64,000 bases of DNA from Sclerotinia nivalis. Taxonomy: Eukaryota > Ascomycota > Leotiomycetes > Helotiales > Sclerotiniaceae. Numbering within the stretch: the stretch's first letter is position 1; each line of letters starts with the position of its first letter. Positions 9,330-21,432 of this stretch are shown piece by piece. The notes beneath the pieces are model-generated. The model had not been told where the DNA came from. It was given only the letters and a program-made list of their open reading frames with translations, and did no database searches. The stretch spans positions 1,984,001 to 2,048,000 of the forward strand of contig JAPEIS010000015.1 in the NCBI GenBank assembly GCA_029531795.1, in the 5' to 3' direction. Position numbers and translations under genes: made by a program.

Positions 9330-10778
9330 ATGGCTACAGCATATCTGGCATCTTGAGCACATGGTCTAAAATATTCCGATTTACCACCCGATGTTATCCG
9401 AGCTGCTGTGCGAAGCTTCTATAACTGGACCGGATGCGCTGTCGGTGGAAGTAACCATCCGGGAACTACTATAGCTGTTAAGTTTCCATCTTTAGCTTCC
9501 ATGTTTCCATGTACCCATTGGACAAATCTCTATGAAAGTATACTTCTCTATCTCCATTTTCTGGTACTCTCTCGGCGTCGTTGCTTGATCACAAAGGGTC
9601 TCGTCGTGTTGATGCACAGCATACGGCCTTACTGAACGGAATAGCATCTCGCGTGCACGGTTATGATGATACACGTCTTGATACAGTTATTAGGTCCGGT
9701 GGCTAGTGCGCTACTTGCTGTTGCAGAATGGAAAGGTGGCTTCTCAGGAAAAGAATTTCTACTTGCTTTAATCGTAGGTGTCGAAGCAGAATGTAAAGTT
9801 GGTCTGGCAGTCCGACCAGAGCATCACGATGTATGGTGGCACATTACATGCACGACAGGTTCCATCGAAGCTGCTGCAGCTGTTGCGAAACTACTAAATG
9901 TTTCCATTGATCAGACAACGCATGCATTGGGAATTGTTGTAACACAAGTTTTTGGCTTGAGAAATGTTTGGGTCGCACATCAAGTCTTTTCATTCCGGTC
10001 GTGCAGCTCAAAATGGTCTCATGGCTGCGATATTGGCTCAGGGAGATTACACGAGTAGTGAACAAGCTTTAGAAGCTAAAGGAGGCTGGGCAAACATTGT
10101 GGGGGTTATGAAATCAGATATTGAAGGAAGTCTAGCGAAATAGTTGGGAACTAGTAATTCGACTGAACAATCCTATGGTTTGCCTACGACAGAGCGAGCT
10201 GGAAGGTGGGAATCTTAAGAACCAGCTTCAAGCCATTTCCATGTGGGATTGTGATTCATCCTATTATCGATGCTTGCTCACAACTTCATCGTGACATGGA
10301 GGGTACCGGGTTTAACACTAAAGATATCAAATCCATTCATGCAAGGGTCCATCCTCTTGTGCTAGAACTTACTAGAAAGGAAAATCCTAGAGATAGATTG
10401 GAAGGTAAATTTAGTGTTTATCATGGAGCTGTTGTGGGTCTTCTATGTGGAAGCGAGACTCCAAGCCAATACGAGGACCACAGGTTTCAACGCGAAGAAG
10501 TTATATTTATCCGCGATAAAGTCGATGTAGTAGCTGACAGTAGCTTGGGGGCCGATGAAGCAATAATAATCATCATAAGGGAAAATGGGGAAGAATTTCA
10601 GAAAGATGTAAAACATGCAGTTGGAAGTTTGGGGGTACCTATGGATGATAAAATGTTACAACAGAAGATCGAAGGTCAATGTATCGGTGTTCTATGTGGG
10701 TCTGCCAGAAAGGCGAGTGCTGCATGTTAGAATATTAAGAATACCAAGGACATTGCTGGTATTGCCAGAATGATCTGA
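9330..10778 (+). pseudogene. decayed MmgE/PrpD-family gene (2-methylcitrate-dehydratase-like)
   Basis: Family blocks remain in order but in shifting frames: KYSDLPPDVIRAAVRSFYNW, GCAVGGSNHPGTT, LLNGIASRVHGYDDTRLDTV, GPVASALLAVAEW, HHDVWWHITCTTGSIEAAAA, SFHSGRAAQNGLMAAILAQG, FKPFPCGIVIHPIIDA and KFSVYHGAVVGLL. The span of about 480 codons fits a full-length family member. Lesions seen: stop TGA at 9354-9356 where the family has Trp, TAG at 10141-10143, TAG at 10728-10730 (frame then open to TGA at 10776-10778), and frameshifts near 9500-9560, 9690, 9963 and 10203. In the family these proteins dehydrate 2-methylcitrate or related acids. Introns cannot explain all breaks, because most lack splice signals and several are one or two bases. 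No functional protein is expected. Confidence 0.88.
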
Positions 10779-11089
10779 ATTATATACCAGAAGAACATCG
10801 CAAACGGTTGAAAGGCTTCCGAGGACCACCTTATAAATATGAGACATCAGGACAGCTTTTCTGCAGCTTGCCATCATTAATTCTTCTCGAATTCAAAAGC
10901 AAGGTCTCGAATTCGAACTAATTTGGATTTCAGAAAGATCTGCAGTCAGACAAAGAATTCCTGAACCATTCTCAAATTATCATTGAATTCTTTGGTCACT
11001 TTTCACTTGACATAAAATCACAACTTGCCCCAACCCATCAAAAAATCAGTTTACCACACACCTCTTCTCACCAGATTTAGATCCTCTCC

Positions 11090-11745
11090 AACCATAATGT
11101 ACAAGACGATCGTTCCCTTTCCTCCTCCGACGCAGAAACAAATAACTCCTTGTCTTCTCCAGCCTAAGCCATCTCATGCCTCAAAATCTACAGTCATCGC
11201 GAACCAAATCTCATCACAGATGAATCCAGATACCAGTCGCTATTTATTTATGCATAAAAACTCGCGTGCACATTCTATAGGGGGATTGGATAATAGTAAA
11301 ATTATTCTACAGAGAAACAGGTCACTAAGTACAGTGGGAGCAAGAAGCAGAAAATTTGAAAGGAGAACTAGGTGTCCAATTTGAGGAGAATGAGGAATTT
11401 CGGGAGGTACTAAGGATGTTGAAGACGTTTTGATGAGCTGCAGGAAAGTTCCGAGAAGAAGTCATTGCTCAATGATGCGAAGCAGGAGGATGAGACGCTT
11501 TGAGCTTGTTGAATTGTCATTGGGGAATACGGTTCTGACGTGTGAAGACATGGCGGAGGATATCTGTAGTTTTTGGTGCAGGAGATTTGCGAGATTCAAT
11601 GGAAGGTTAAAGAAAGGCGAAGGACTGGAGATGAAATGGACGTTGAATTTGTTTAAGAGAGAAGGGAGCACCTCATAATATGCGATATGATAGTCGAAGA
11701 CCTTGAAATTTTGTATGTGCCAATTATCAAGACTTAAGAGCATAT
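11090..11745 (+). pseudogene. degenerate coiled-coil-like coding remnant
   Basis: Several frames show charged, heptad-like stretches broken by stops. One frame gives WEQEAENLKGELGVQFEENE then EEFREVLRMLKTF, another frame ELQESSEKKSLLNDAKQEDE, and later FLVQEICEIQWKVKERRR. No single open frame covers them and the intervening stops are frequent. The composition resembles the charged coiled-coil proteins at 49.7-56.6 kb, but I cannot show homology by eye. The alternative is chance bias in a purine-rich stretch. Low confidence. Confidence 0.25.
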
Positions 11746-13248
11746 GTCGGGAGTGCTTTTGACACGTTACGTTAATTCAAGAATACTTATTTTTATCTTG
11801 TCGCCGTTAATTGGTTCGTGACCATGCTTGCTAGCCTGTTGTTCATGTCTATCAATCTCAGGATCCAGCTGCTATTGCCTCACTCAGATTTACGAGGTGA
11901 TATCTCCCTCGCCCTTGCATCTCGAAATATCCACTAATAATTGAAACAACTTCCTTTCACTTCTCTCCCAAGGCACCCCTTACACATCTCCAGCTCCAAA
12001 TTCCTCGATCCCTCTCTCTTCCTTTCCCGCCTCTCTGCCACCAAGCCGCCACATAGTATTTTTGTATTTCCATCTTTGCCTCGGTCCCCGTTCATAACAT
12101 AACCAATCCATCACAATCAAACCCCTCGTATCGCTCCTCGCTAATCTCTAGGGACTTTAGGATCACGAATGAGCTTATGTGTCTGCGCTGTGGGAGTCGG
12201 GATGATGACCTTTGGGAAGGAAGGGAGGTTGAAATGAAGATGATTATGTTCAAGAGGAGGTATGTGCGAGCAGAGATGATAGAAGGGAGATCCTTACGCT
12301 AAGGCACGGATAGAGGGGTATTTGTGAGTGCAGATATTCCCTATTAACCGTAGATCTAGGAGGGTTACCAGAAAACCCGTATTAGACACAGTAAGTATAT
12401 ATAGCGGTGTAACTATAGATGATATATATATTTACCAATATGTTCAAAGCACCAGGTAATTAACATTCCTGGTTCAGCCCCATGAAGATTCATGGATATA
12501 AGCTATACATATCAATTTCCCTTGATACAACAATATATGCGATAGAGCAGGAGTAAATACCTCCTCCTCATCATAAGTGAGATTAAATTTTATCATTGTG
12601 TCATATATATTGACTGTGTGTGGGTAATATTATGTAGCAATTTATATAGTAGATCCCGAAATATAATCTAACAACTTACAAAGATGAAAATAATCATACA
12701 CCTGGTGATACTTTCCTTGTAACCACATCTAGAGATAAAAATATATATATAAAATAGAACAACATCTTAGCTTCTCTAGTGAACGAAACTCTTCTCTAAA
12801 TCGAGAAACTTCTTGGACTTCTACCTTAGCATCTCACTTCTAGAGAAAAAGACTCTCGTTTCATCTCGGATTTCATTACTAATCTTACATAAGCAGATGA
12901 GAATCGAAAAAAACGATAGTTGATGATGTGAAAGTTCTTGCGTAGCTGTTTTGTGGGGTTTAAAGCCGTCGGTTTGGTGAGTTGAAAGGGAAAGGAGAGG
13001 GGAAATGGATTGAGGAGATTGCTAGACTGAGACGAAGAGAAGTTTGTATCTGAATTTTTCAGGCACGGATTACTGAGTCCTATTAGCTGTTTAGTTGTTT
13101 CTCAATGTTATGTTCATATTCATCATTACGCTGCATTGATACAAGCTAAATAACCTATTATCCAAAATAATTCGCAACATCATACTTCATCATTTCAAAC
13201 ATATTCAATATCCAAACAACTCCAACATCAACCTCCAACCCAAAATCC
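11746..13248. other. intergenic, AT-rich centre, no supported gene
   Basis: 1.5 kb. The part 12340-12770 is very AT-rich with runs of TATATA and no open frames of note. A 41-codon ORF at 12177-12302 (+), beginning MCLRCGSRDDD, is too short to call. No terminal repeats or transposase motifs are visible. Confidence 0.5.
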
Positions 13249-14403
13249 CTAAACCCTCACCTCACAAAGTTCCGCCCACCTAATCCCATTAATACCCCTC
13301 GGGATCCCCAACGCGCTTGCCGTCCAAGCCGCCAATCCCATTTCCGTCATCCACGCCAACGCCGTCTTAATCCAACTTTCTTTCCTTCCCCAAACCATCG
13401 TCTCTCCTACCGTCGCAAACCCATTCAGGACAAAAAACATTCCGATGCGGAAAAGTGCTTTATGTGTTAACATAGGCGCAAGGCAGTAAACATGAAAGGC
13501 GGCCATGAGGAGAAATGCCGCGAGGACACCGGCTGACCTGGCGATTGGGACCGGAACACCTAATTTGGGTAGAGTTTGACGGAGGGGATTATAGACAAGA
13601 GAGGTGCATGACGCGGAATATACATTGTGCCATGTTTTTGACCTGGTGTTGTTAGTCTATCTCAAAACGAAATCACAACGCAAGACTTACCAAAACCCCC
13701 CCAGACTTTCTACTGCATACAATTTCCCAAAAAGCGCTGGGCTACTTCTATATTTCACTAATAACTGAATAGCCGTCCAAGTAATATAAATACTTAGCTC
13801 CACCTCAAAAGCCAATACCAGCGCCCAGTCCTGTGGTAACATTTGCAAGGCACAGAAAATGGCAATATGGATGGCGAATTGTAGGGGTTCGTTAAAAGTC
13901 TCCAAGGATCGAGGAACAGGGATGAAATTTGGTGTGAAAGATTCATAACGCATTTCTGTTAGGAGAAGAAGTGCATGTTTGTAGGTTGGAGGGTCATTTT
14001 TGAGTTGGGGGAGTGAAAGGTGTCGGGCATAGATATCTAGGATTTTGAAGGTGCCGGTTCCAACTGGAGAGGATTAGTATGTCTTTTCTAGTATATTGTT
14101 GGAGATCATGTGTATATGGGTATACGAACTGGCGAAATTCCTCAAAGCAGCTACTGGCCCGCAAGAAATAGGATTCATCCAAGTACTCAACCAAAACGTG
14201 ACTAGCGATAACGCTGATAACTTCTTATACATTCCATATTGTCTCTTGAGTAAAAAGTAAATAGAGAAATAGAGGAGTTCGGTAGGTATTAGAAGAAATG
14301 CGGTAGCTCTAATGGTCTCGTGACCCAACCTTTCGAATGCCGGAGACATGGTGGTAGAGATTGGGAAATGTAGAGAGGATGTTGCGTTCATTTTGTTCAT
14401 CAT
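13249..14403 (-). CDS. polytopic membrane protein, wax-synthase-like (MBOAT-related) acyltransferase
   Basis: Three exons: 14130-14403, 13691-14063 and 13249-13642 (introns 66 and 48 bp); 346 residues from the ATG at 14403, or 328 from the ATG at 14349 (MSPAFERLGHE). Hydrophobic segments include ATAFLLIPTELLYFSIYFLL, LQFAIHIAIFCALQML and MFFVLNGFATVGETMVW. The pattern GTGTFKILDIYARH, a helix-rich middle, then FWSKTWHNVYSASCTSLVYN and a C-terminal VLNG...GE block follows the layout of fungal wax-synthase-domain proteins, where the F-W-x-x-x-W-H element contains the catalytic His. Such proteins esterify alcohols in the ER, including steps in secondary metabolism (Tri7-like). The first donor would be GTTCGT, a weak site, so that junction is uncertain. 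Substrate unknown. Confidence 0.6.
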
Positions 14404-15513
14404 TGCCAAGAAATTTGGGAAAGGATTTTATTCCCTCTTCAGTATTCCCTCTTCAGGGATAGATATCTATCGTAGCCGGATGAACGATATGTGGTTGTGG
14501 GTTGGGATGCCGAAAGATAAAGATACGAGTAGTTAAGTTTGTATTGTAAATACAAGCTGTCGAATGAGAAAACTTTGATTTATTTTTCCTGCTAGCAACT
14601 ACATATATAAGTGTATAAGTGGGTAGGTAGGTAGGTAGCAAAAGAAAATATGATCCGATTCAGGTAGGTATTAATAATATAAAAATATCCAGCTCCTACA
14701 ATTTTTTCTCTCCCTCAAAAAAAAAAAACATCTCAACCTAAACTCAACACATCGTGATTCGCGCGACCCCGAGTTATGCACTTTGTAAGCAAGTAGCAAT
14801 TAGATTATTAGACCAGCCCCTCGTTGAGTTACCGGCATTGATCCGATGGAGGTAGTACGATAAAACAATTAGATGATTGGTTAAAAAGAAGAGGTTGGGT
14901 TAAAAAATGATCAAAATTGGCGACCGTCATCATGCCTTCTGGATAAGCGGTTTATGACCGATAACCGATGAAGAGATCTCGATCTATGGATTTCGTGGAC
15001 CTTGCAAATTTGATATCAACATTTCAGATTCTTTATATCAAATCATTTGAATATACCTGCCAACTTAACTTATACACAAACACATCACACTACTTGACTG
15101 ATATAGCTTCAAAGTTGAGTTCTTGTCTATTCCCATCTCGAAATATGTATTCTACAAAAAACACCTATTCATTTTATCATCCACTGATCCTCCCCTTCCT
15201 CTCTTCCCTCTTCCCTCCCTCCTCCCTTTGCATTTCCAATCCTCTCATGATAAATCAACCCGAGTCAAGCCTGAGCAACAAAATAGAAGCCGCTATAAAA
15301 ACTCCATCTTATGCATGAATGCCATTGTTACCAAAAAAAAAAAAACTTTCTTTCCATTTCGCTGCAACGCCTTCCTTTTCCTCATATACACATTGAACCC
15401 CCAATCTAATAAAACACGCGCTTATGAATATTTAGCAATTCAATAGATTACAAGGTTGGTTTTCTTTTATTTTGTTTCGTTTCGTTTTTATCATTTCCAA
15501 GAGGACCAATTTA
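14404..15513. other. intergenic, no supported gene
   Basis: 1.1 kb between the membrane-protein start and the SWR1 stop. It contains GTAG tetranucleotide repeats near 14621-14637, A-tracts near 14718 and 15333, and pyrimidine-rich stretches. ORFs here are Ser/Leu/Pro low-complexity. Confidence 0.45.
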
Positions 15514-18500
15514 TCATCTAGCCCTATGCCGATTTCGATGATCCTTGCCCTTCTTGCCCTTCTTCTTGTCTCTAGGCAACTCAATAGGTGCGTTTGCCAA
15601 TTGAGCAGACATGAATTTCAGCATATAATCGTCCATCGATCCCACTGGCTGTCCCCAAGCATTGAGTTCATCGTCATCAATCTCCATTAGGTCTTCGACT
15701 GTGGGTGTTCCATCAGCACCAGGAGTTGGCGCGCTTTCTGCAGGTGTTCCTGCGCCACCTGGAGTAGCGGAAGCCGAGACTGCATTCTCATCAAAATCGG
15801 CTGCGTCGGTTTGCACTATTTCTCGTTCGGCAACTCTAGCTGCGGCGACATCCTCGCGATCTTCGGCTTGAGCAAAAACACGTCGCACATCTTTGTCATT
15901 ATCAGGTCCACCCAAAACTCGATCCATGGCTGCATTAGCTGCTGCATCTCCATCCATAAGACTAGATTCTTCCTCTCCAATGACATCTCGTACGTTCATC
16001 TTGTTGAAGTAGTCTGTAGTAAACTCTCCTTCTTGAATGACAACATCATCAAGCATACGTTTTTGGTTTGCTTTGCGCAAGATATTGGCTTCGATGGTAT
16101 GCTCCGAGACGAGGCGATAAATGTGAACATCTCGTGTTTGTCCAATGCGATGACAACGATCTTGACATTGCTTGTCCATTGCTGGATTCCAATCCAAATC
16201 ATAGAAGATAACAGTATCCGCACCCGTTAAATTAATACCCAGACCACCCGAACGACTAGATAAAATGAAAGCAAGAATTCGAGTGTCATTGTTGAAGCGA
16301 TCCGTGAGGATTTGTCGTTGCTCAATCTTGGTAGCTCCATCAAGTCGTAGATATTTGTGCCCATGGATATTGAGAAATTGCTCAAGTATATCGAGCACCT
16401 TTGTCATTTGGGTGAAGATCAGTGCTCGATGCCCGCCAGCTTGCAGTTTACGCAATAATTTATCCAGAGTTTGCAATTTACCGCAGTCATATTGCAAAAG
16501 ACGTTTGTCGGGGAATTGAATGGATAGTCTCATGCGTGCCTCATGGAATGGATCTGTCTTTCGAGTGGCAACGGTGCTCTGAAAGGTGCTCACACCTTTA
16601 GGTGTAAACATAACTGAGTTCATATCTCGCGCTACCACAGGCGGTGTCACACAGGCAAATTTCTGAATGGTTGTATGTAGGTCTTGAGATCGTGATGTGA
16701 ATGTCGGGACCATTGAACTCATGACTGGGGAAGACTCTTCTAACCATTCTATCAACTTGGTTCGCCGCTTAGGTTTAGCTTGTAGTGGACGCTGGTCAAG
16801 GCGAAGATCTAGTCGTTCAATGAGAGAACTGCCGTAGATAGGTTTCTGTTGTCGTCGAAGGGCATTGAGATATACGCAATGCTGAAGTTCTTCAAATCGT
16901 CCCCACCTGGAAGCACTTTCCAGATACACCAAGTTTGATTTGACTGTTGAAGGATCGAGGTTGGTGAATGCATTCTGGGCTCTTGTACGCTGGGCCTCCC
17001 TCATTACTTCCAGAGCACGCCTGGCACTAAGTCTGTTAATCTCCGAGGCTAATATGCCAGACAAGGATTCATGCTTCGCAGGCACGAGATTCAAAAAGTC
17101 CAAGCTAACTTCAGTCATAGGTTCCTGACGGAGCATCTTCTTACGAACCAGAAGCTCTTTAATCTCGAAATCGGTGATGGCAGACTTTTCCATTGGAAAA
17201 GAGGTCATGATAGGTCGATCGAGAAAGAGATCAGGATGATTACAAACCTTTCGCAATTGCATCAAACAATTAATGATGGAAAGATAATTACCCGATGCGA
17301 GAGTATCTCGAGTATCATTTCGACTTAGAAAGCTATCGTAAAGCTCACGTTGTCTTTTGGACAAACGGCAAAACTCAACGTGCTCGTACTTTCCGGGCAT
17401 TTGCTTTTCGACGTCTGCTTTTAGTCGCCTCAGCAGATAAGGCCTAAGGACCTTGTGAAGTTTGCTGATGATTGCCTTGGACTCATCATCCATTTGCTCC
17501 CTGCCATGCTCTAATATTTGTTCCGTTGGCTTCTTGAACCAGTCCTGAAATTCTTTCAGATTTGCAAAACCACCAACACCTTGCTCGCTTCCATCCGAGG
17601 GCATCAAAAAGTAGAGCAAAGACCACAACTCCGTTAAGTTGTTTTGCAAAGGTGTACCAGTCAATAGTAGCCGTGCTCGAGTATTGAAATTTAACATGGT
17701 TTGCCATCTCTGGGATTGAAAATTCTTGATGTTGTGAGCTTCATCAAGAATCATATAGTGCCACTGTCGCCGCTTGAACACTTGCTGATCCTGAATAACG
17801 AGCTGGTACGATGTGATGCATACATTCCAAGCATCATCGTCCTTCCAGCCAGCACGTTTTCGTTTTCTCTCTTCCTGATTGCCATAGTATGTTAAGATCT
17901 TGAATCCTGGGCACCACTTTTTGAATTCCATTTCCCAGTTGAGCATAACACTGGTTGGTACAATGACAAGATGCGGCCCCCATACCTCATGCTCGCAAGC
18001 CAAATGAGCCAACAAGGCTATTGTTTGAATTGTCTTCCCCAATCCCATCTCATCTGCTAGAATACCATTTGTATTGTTTGCGTAAAGACCGGCAAGCCAA
18101 TCCAGACCATAGTGTTGATATTCCCTAAGGGTGCCGCGCAGGAGGAAAGGAACCGGGGTCTTTAATCCGTTTGAAGGTTGAGGAGTTACGCTCTGTGTGT
18201 TGCGCCGACTACTATGATGAAGATCCACAGATGATGCCGAATCTACCTCTGAAGGTTTAGTTTCCGTTGTTCTTGGAGTAGGCTGGCTACTGCGATCAGG
18301 GCTCATTGCGATGACCTCTGGCTTGCTAGATAAATCATGCTGGTCACTTGTAGATATCTCTTCGATTAGGGGTGACTTCTTGGATGTTCCATTCATTAAT
18401 GGCTGTACAAATTCCCCATTAGGTATGACGGAAGCTTCACCATCATCGGCATCCAAGTCCATCGCATCGTCTGCTACAGCTGGAGTTGAATCTTCGTCCA

Positions 18501-20362
18501 TCACTCCCACCACTTCCTCGACTTGTCCTAACTCGGCTTGTCTAGTTTCCAGATCTTTGATGTCTGAAGGCAAAAGAAATCCAAGAAGATCAGCACGCCC
18601 ACCTTCATCTGCGTCATTGCCCTCTTCCTCATCACTATCTTCCTCTTCGTTGCTGGAATCTGTGTCATCATCCATATCTATGGAGGGATCGCTTTCCATG
18701 TCCTCATCTGCGCTGCCATTTCCAATCATCTCGTTATCATCGCTGGCCGGTGTAATTTCTGGTAAGGCTGCATATTTTTCGCGCAGTTCATCTACAGTAA
18801 GTTGCTCATCCTCGTGTTTGGTAGTCTCTTCATCAGCTTCCGATTCGGTGGAGGACATATTACTTTCATCGTCGTTAAGCTCAGAATCTGGATCGTTGTC
18901 ATTATCAGAGTCATTTGCATCTTCGTCTTCATCATCATCCTCTTCAGTGTCATCTTCCGAATCCTGTTGCGCTCTGCGAGCTTGTAGCTTTTGTGTAGAG
19001 ATGTCCACAGCTTCGTTGAGGGCTTTTCGTACCCGAGCTTGTTCCTGAGCCTCCCATTCAACCAGCCGTCGCCGGTTGACCTCTATTTTAACATTTTCCC
19101 AGGTACCTAAAAGGCTCTTAAGGACACTTTTATAGCGCACTTCGGATGCTTTTCTCTCCTCTGCCTCCAATTGTTCATGACTCTTTGGTTGTCGTCGAAT
19201 CCATTCGTCCCTGCATGCCTCAGCCAGTTGTTTTGCGAGTCTTAAGTGTTCTTTTTGTTCTCTGATCATAAGCGTCCGGAAGTGGAGGGCAGCTCTTACG
19301 AGATGATCTTGGTGAGCATACTGTGGTGGCATGGGGTCTTGTTTCTCTGGGCGATTCAACGAATACCCTAGAACACCACGTTCCACAGCATCTTCGAGCT
19401 GTAAGATTGTATGGGCTTCCCTCTTGGCATCTTCCTCGGTGAAAACTTCCGCATCTTCAGCGCTATGCAAACCACCTTTTTCCACTGGTATATGTTGCCC
19501 TTGCTCGTAAAACTCGTCGAAAGACGGGAAATTTCGTGGTTTTGGCAGCGCATTTGGATGAATCATAGGGATACCCGCCGGCTTGACTCGAAGTCGTATT
19601 TTTGTTGGTGTGGATCTGGGGTTTTCATCTGCCATACCCTCTGATTGTATTGCTGGCGAAGAATTCGTCAGGTCATTCTGCATAACCTCAGAAGCTCGAC
19701 CCGATCGGCGCAACCTCGAATTCATAGGCGTGGATTGTGGATCTTTAGTAGCAATAAATTTCTTGCTGCTGGGCCGTACTTGTGCTGAGTGGTGCTCAGA
19801 GGGTATGGTTTTTCGATGCGATCGCTTTGGTGATGTTGATGGTTTGGCTGGTGATCTCGAGGTACTTTGGCTGGCAGACTTCTTAGAAGCTTGTGAGGTT
19901 GCGGGTGTGGATGCATCTCGAATTAAAGATGAGTGAATACTACTCGCATTGCCATGTTGACTTTTTGAGGTGACGGCCTTTTGCGCCGCGCCCCGCGTTG
20001 TCCTCTTCTCGGATGGAGGTTGTAGCTCCAATGGTATCTGATTCACACGGCCTGATTTGCGTTTTCCATCGACAGTAAAAGAAGTTGGCCCTTCTGCTAA
20101 GACTTTCTTCCACGGAGGCGATTCGGGTTTGCGCTTCTGTACGGTCTTTGTCTCGTTACTGAGTCGCCGCCTCTTGCTCGGGGGTGCTTCTCCATCGCCA
20201 TTCTCAATCGCATGTCCATTTGCTTTCGGGGTTTGTGGTACATCTTCATTTGGAGGTATATCTAATAGAAAATATATTAATTCAACGTTGTTGAGGAAAA
20301 TTTCAATCGATTTCCTTACCAAAGATTTTTTCACTCTCGGGAGCTTCTGACGCGGTTGTCAT
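15514..20362 (-). CDS. SWR1: SWR1-type Snf2 helicase, catalytic subunit of the SWR1 remodelling complex
   Basis: Two exons: 20320-20362 (MTTASEAPESEKIF) and 15514-20261, 58-bp intron; 1596 residues. Order: basic, Ser/Thr-rich N-terminus; HSA-like helical region near residues 350-430 (EQKEHLRLAKQLAEACRDEW); long Asp/Glu-rich stretches; Snf2 ATPase with GILADEMGLGKTIQTIALLA (Walker A, about 750) and LDEAHNIKNFQSQRW (DEAH-type box, about 852); a long insert; then the helicase C domain (HRALIFTQMTKVLDIL, about 1295, through QDRCHRIGQTRDVHIYRL). The large insert between the ATPase lobes plus the HSA domain marks the Swr1/Ino80 class, and the length and acidic region favour Swr1. In the nucleus the complex swaps H2A for H2A.Z. 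Long Ser-rich ORFs antisense to the acidic region are shadows. Divergent from NDUFB8 over 396 bp. Confidence 0.96.
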
Positions 20363-20758
20363 ACTTTTCGAGAGAGGGGAAGCCAGACACTACCTTGAAC
20401 TTCATGAAATTTTCATTTGAAATCATAAAACTACTTCGTAAGGTTCCATACATGATAAGGATCCTTCATACAAAATTTGGGTATACCCAGATGCTTTTAT
20501 CGTTCGCTATACCAAAATTACGTGCTATAGAAGGAAGTACGAAGAAAATACACCTTCCTCGCGTCGAGATTGCGGTCCAACTGCCACTAGTTTGACGTTT
20601 AACCGAACAAGTAACATCCCATCGACCTCTGATTACAAGAAGTAACAGAAGACGACCTTTTTAAATAATTGCGATCAATCGCGGAGGCTCATTCAAAGTA
20701 TGCCATATATATTAACTTAACCGTATTGATCTCAACTTTACTAATGAATAATTCGCAG
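20363..20758. promoter_or_regulatory. shared divergent upstream region of SWR1 and NDUFB8 homologue
   Basis: 396 bp between two head-to-head start codons. It must include both promoters. The plus-strand ORFs in it have no recognisable content. Confidence 0.5.
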
Positions 20759-21432
20759 ATGTTCTCTAGACGTATTGCAGCAGCGCGACCACTGCGAACC
20801 TCCCTCATCCCACGTCAAGCAACTCTCATCCCACAAAGATGTGCCAGTCAGTCTGCTGTCTCCAGCGGATCAGCTTATCCAGCTTATCCACAGTTGGTCA
20901 GTCAACTTGATCGCAGTTATTTGTTTCAGGTAGAAGCATGCACTGACAGAGCAGGATGTAGACCGATATTGAAGACCCCGGCATGGTCAGTTTCTTCCGA
21001 TTTCGATTTCTGAGATGGACACTAATATAGTATGAAGAACGGAGGATATATCAACCCACCCAGAGTTAAGCGTCAATTCCGTGACCCTCATGCCGATTGG
21101 TGGGATAAGCAAGAGAGAAGAAACTACGGAGAGCCAGTTCATGAGGACAATGATATTTTGGGCATGTTCTCACCAGAAGAATACACACATCAAAAGCCAG
21201 GAACGGCTGCGCTTCAATTGGGCGTTTTTGTTTTATCTGTATTTGGACTTTGCACAGTCGTGGGCATGATGTACCCAGATAAGCAATCTGTCCCAAGAGA
21301 GTTTGAAGGCGGACTTGAGAGAGAATTGGGTGGTCCAACTGCAGTCAGAGTAAGTTGCAATGTACATGAGTTCCGCAAGTTGCTTTGTACTAACCCGGAG
21401 AAAAGGCTAGAGCTGCTGGAGATCCATTGTAA
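20759..21432 (+). CDS. mitochondrial complex I subunit NDUFB8 (ASHI) homologue
   Basis: Four exons: 20759-20896, 20962-20985 (24 bp), 21038-21349 and 21406-21432; introns 65, 52 and 56 bp; 166 residues. The N-terminus MFSRRIAAARPLRTSLIPRQ is a classic mitochondrial presequence. The join at exons 1-3 yields PQLTDIEDPGMNGGYINPPR, and the body has DPHADWWDKQERRNYGEPVH, EDNDILGMFSPEEYTHQKPG, one membrane segment (LGVFVLSVFGLCTVVGMMYP) and REFEGGLERELGGPTAVR, ending ARAAGDPL. These match the NDUFB8 subunit of fungal NADH:ubiquinone oxidoreductase, a single-pass inner-membrane accessory subunit of the distal membrane arm. A naive reading frame skips the 24-bp exon and mis-starts at the ATG in the exon 3 acceptor. 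Confidence 0.92.

Noticed and set aside
12177..12302. 41-codon ORF beginning MCLRCGSRDDD
   Set aside because: Too short and isolated, no splice partner or family; the CxxC could be chance.
18311..19048. 245-codon plus-strand ORF, Ser-rich, inside SWR1
   Set aside because: It is the antisense reading of the SWR1 acidic region; GAN/GAR codons read backwards give Ser/Leu, with no independent start context or domain.
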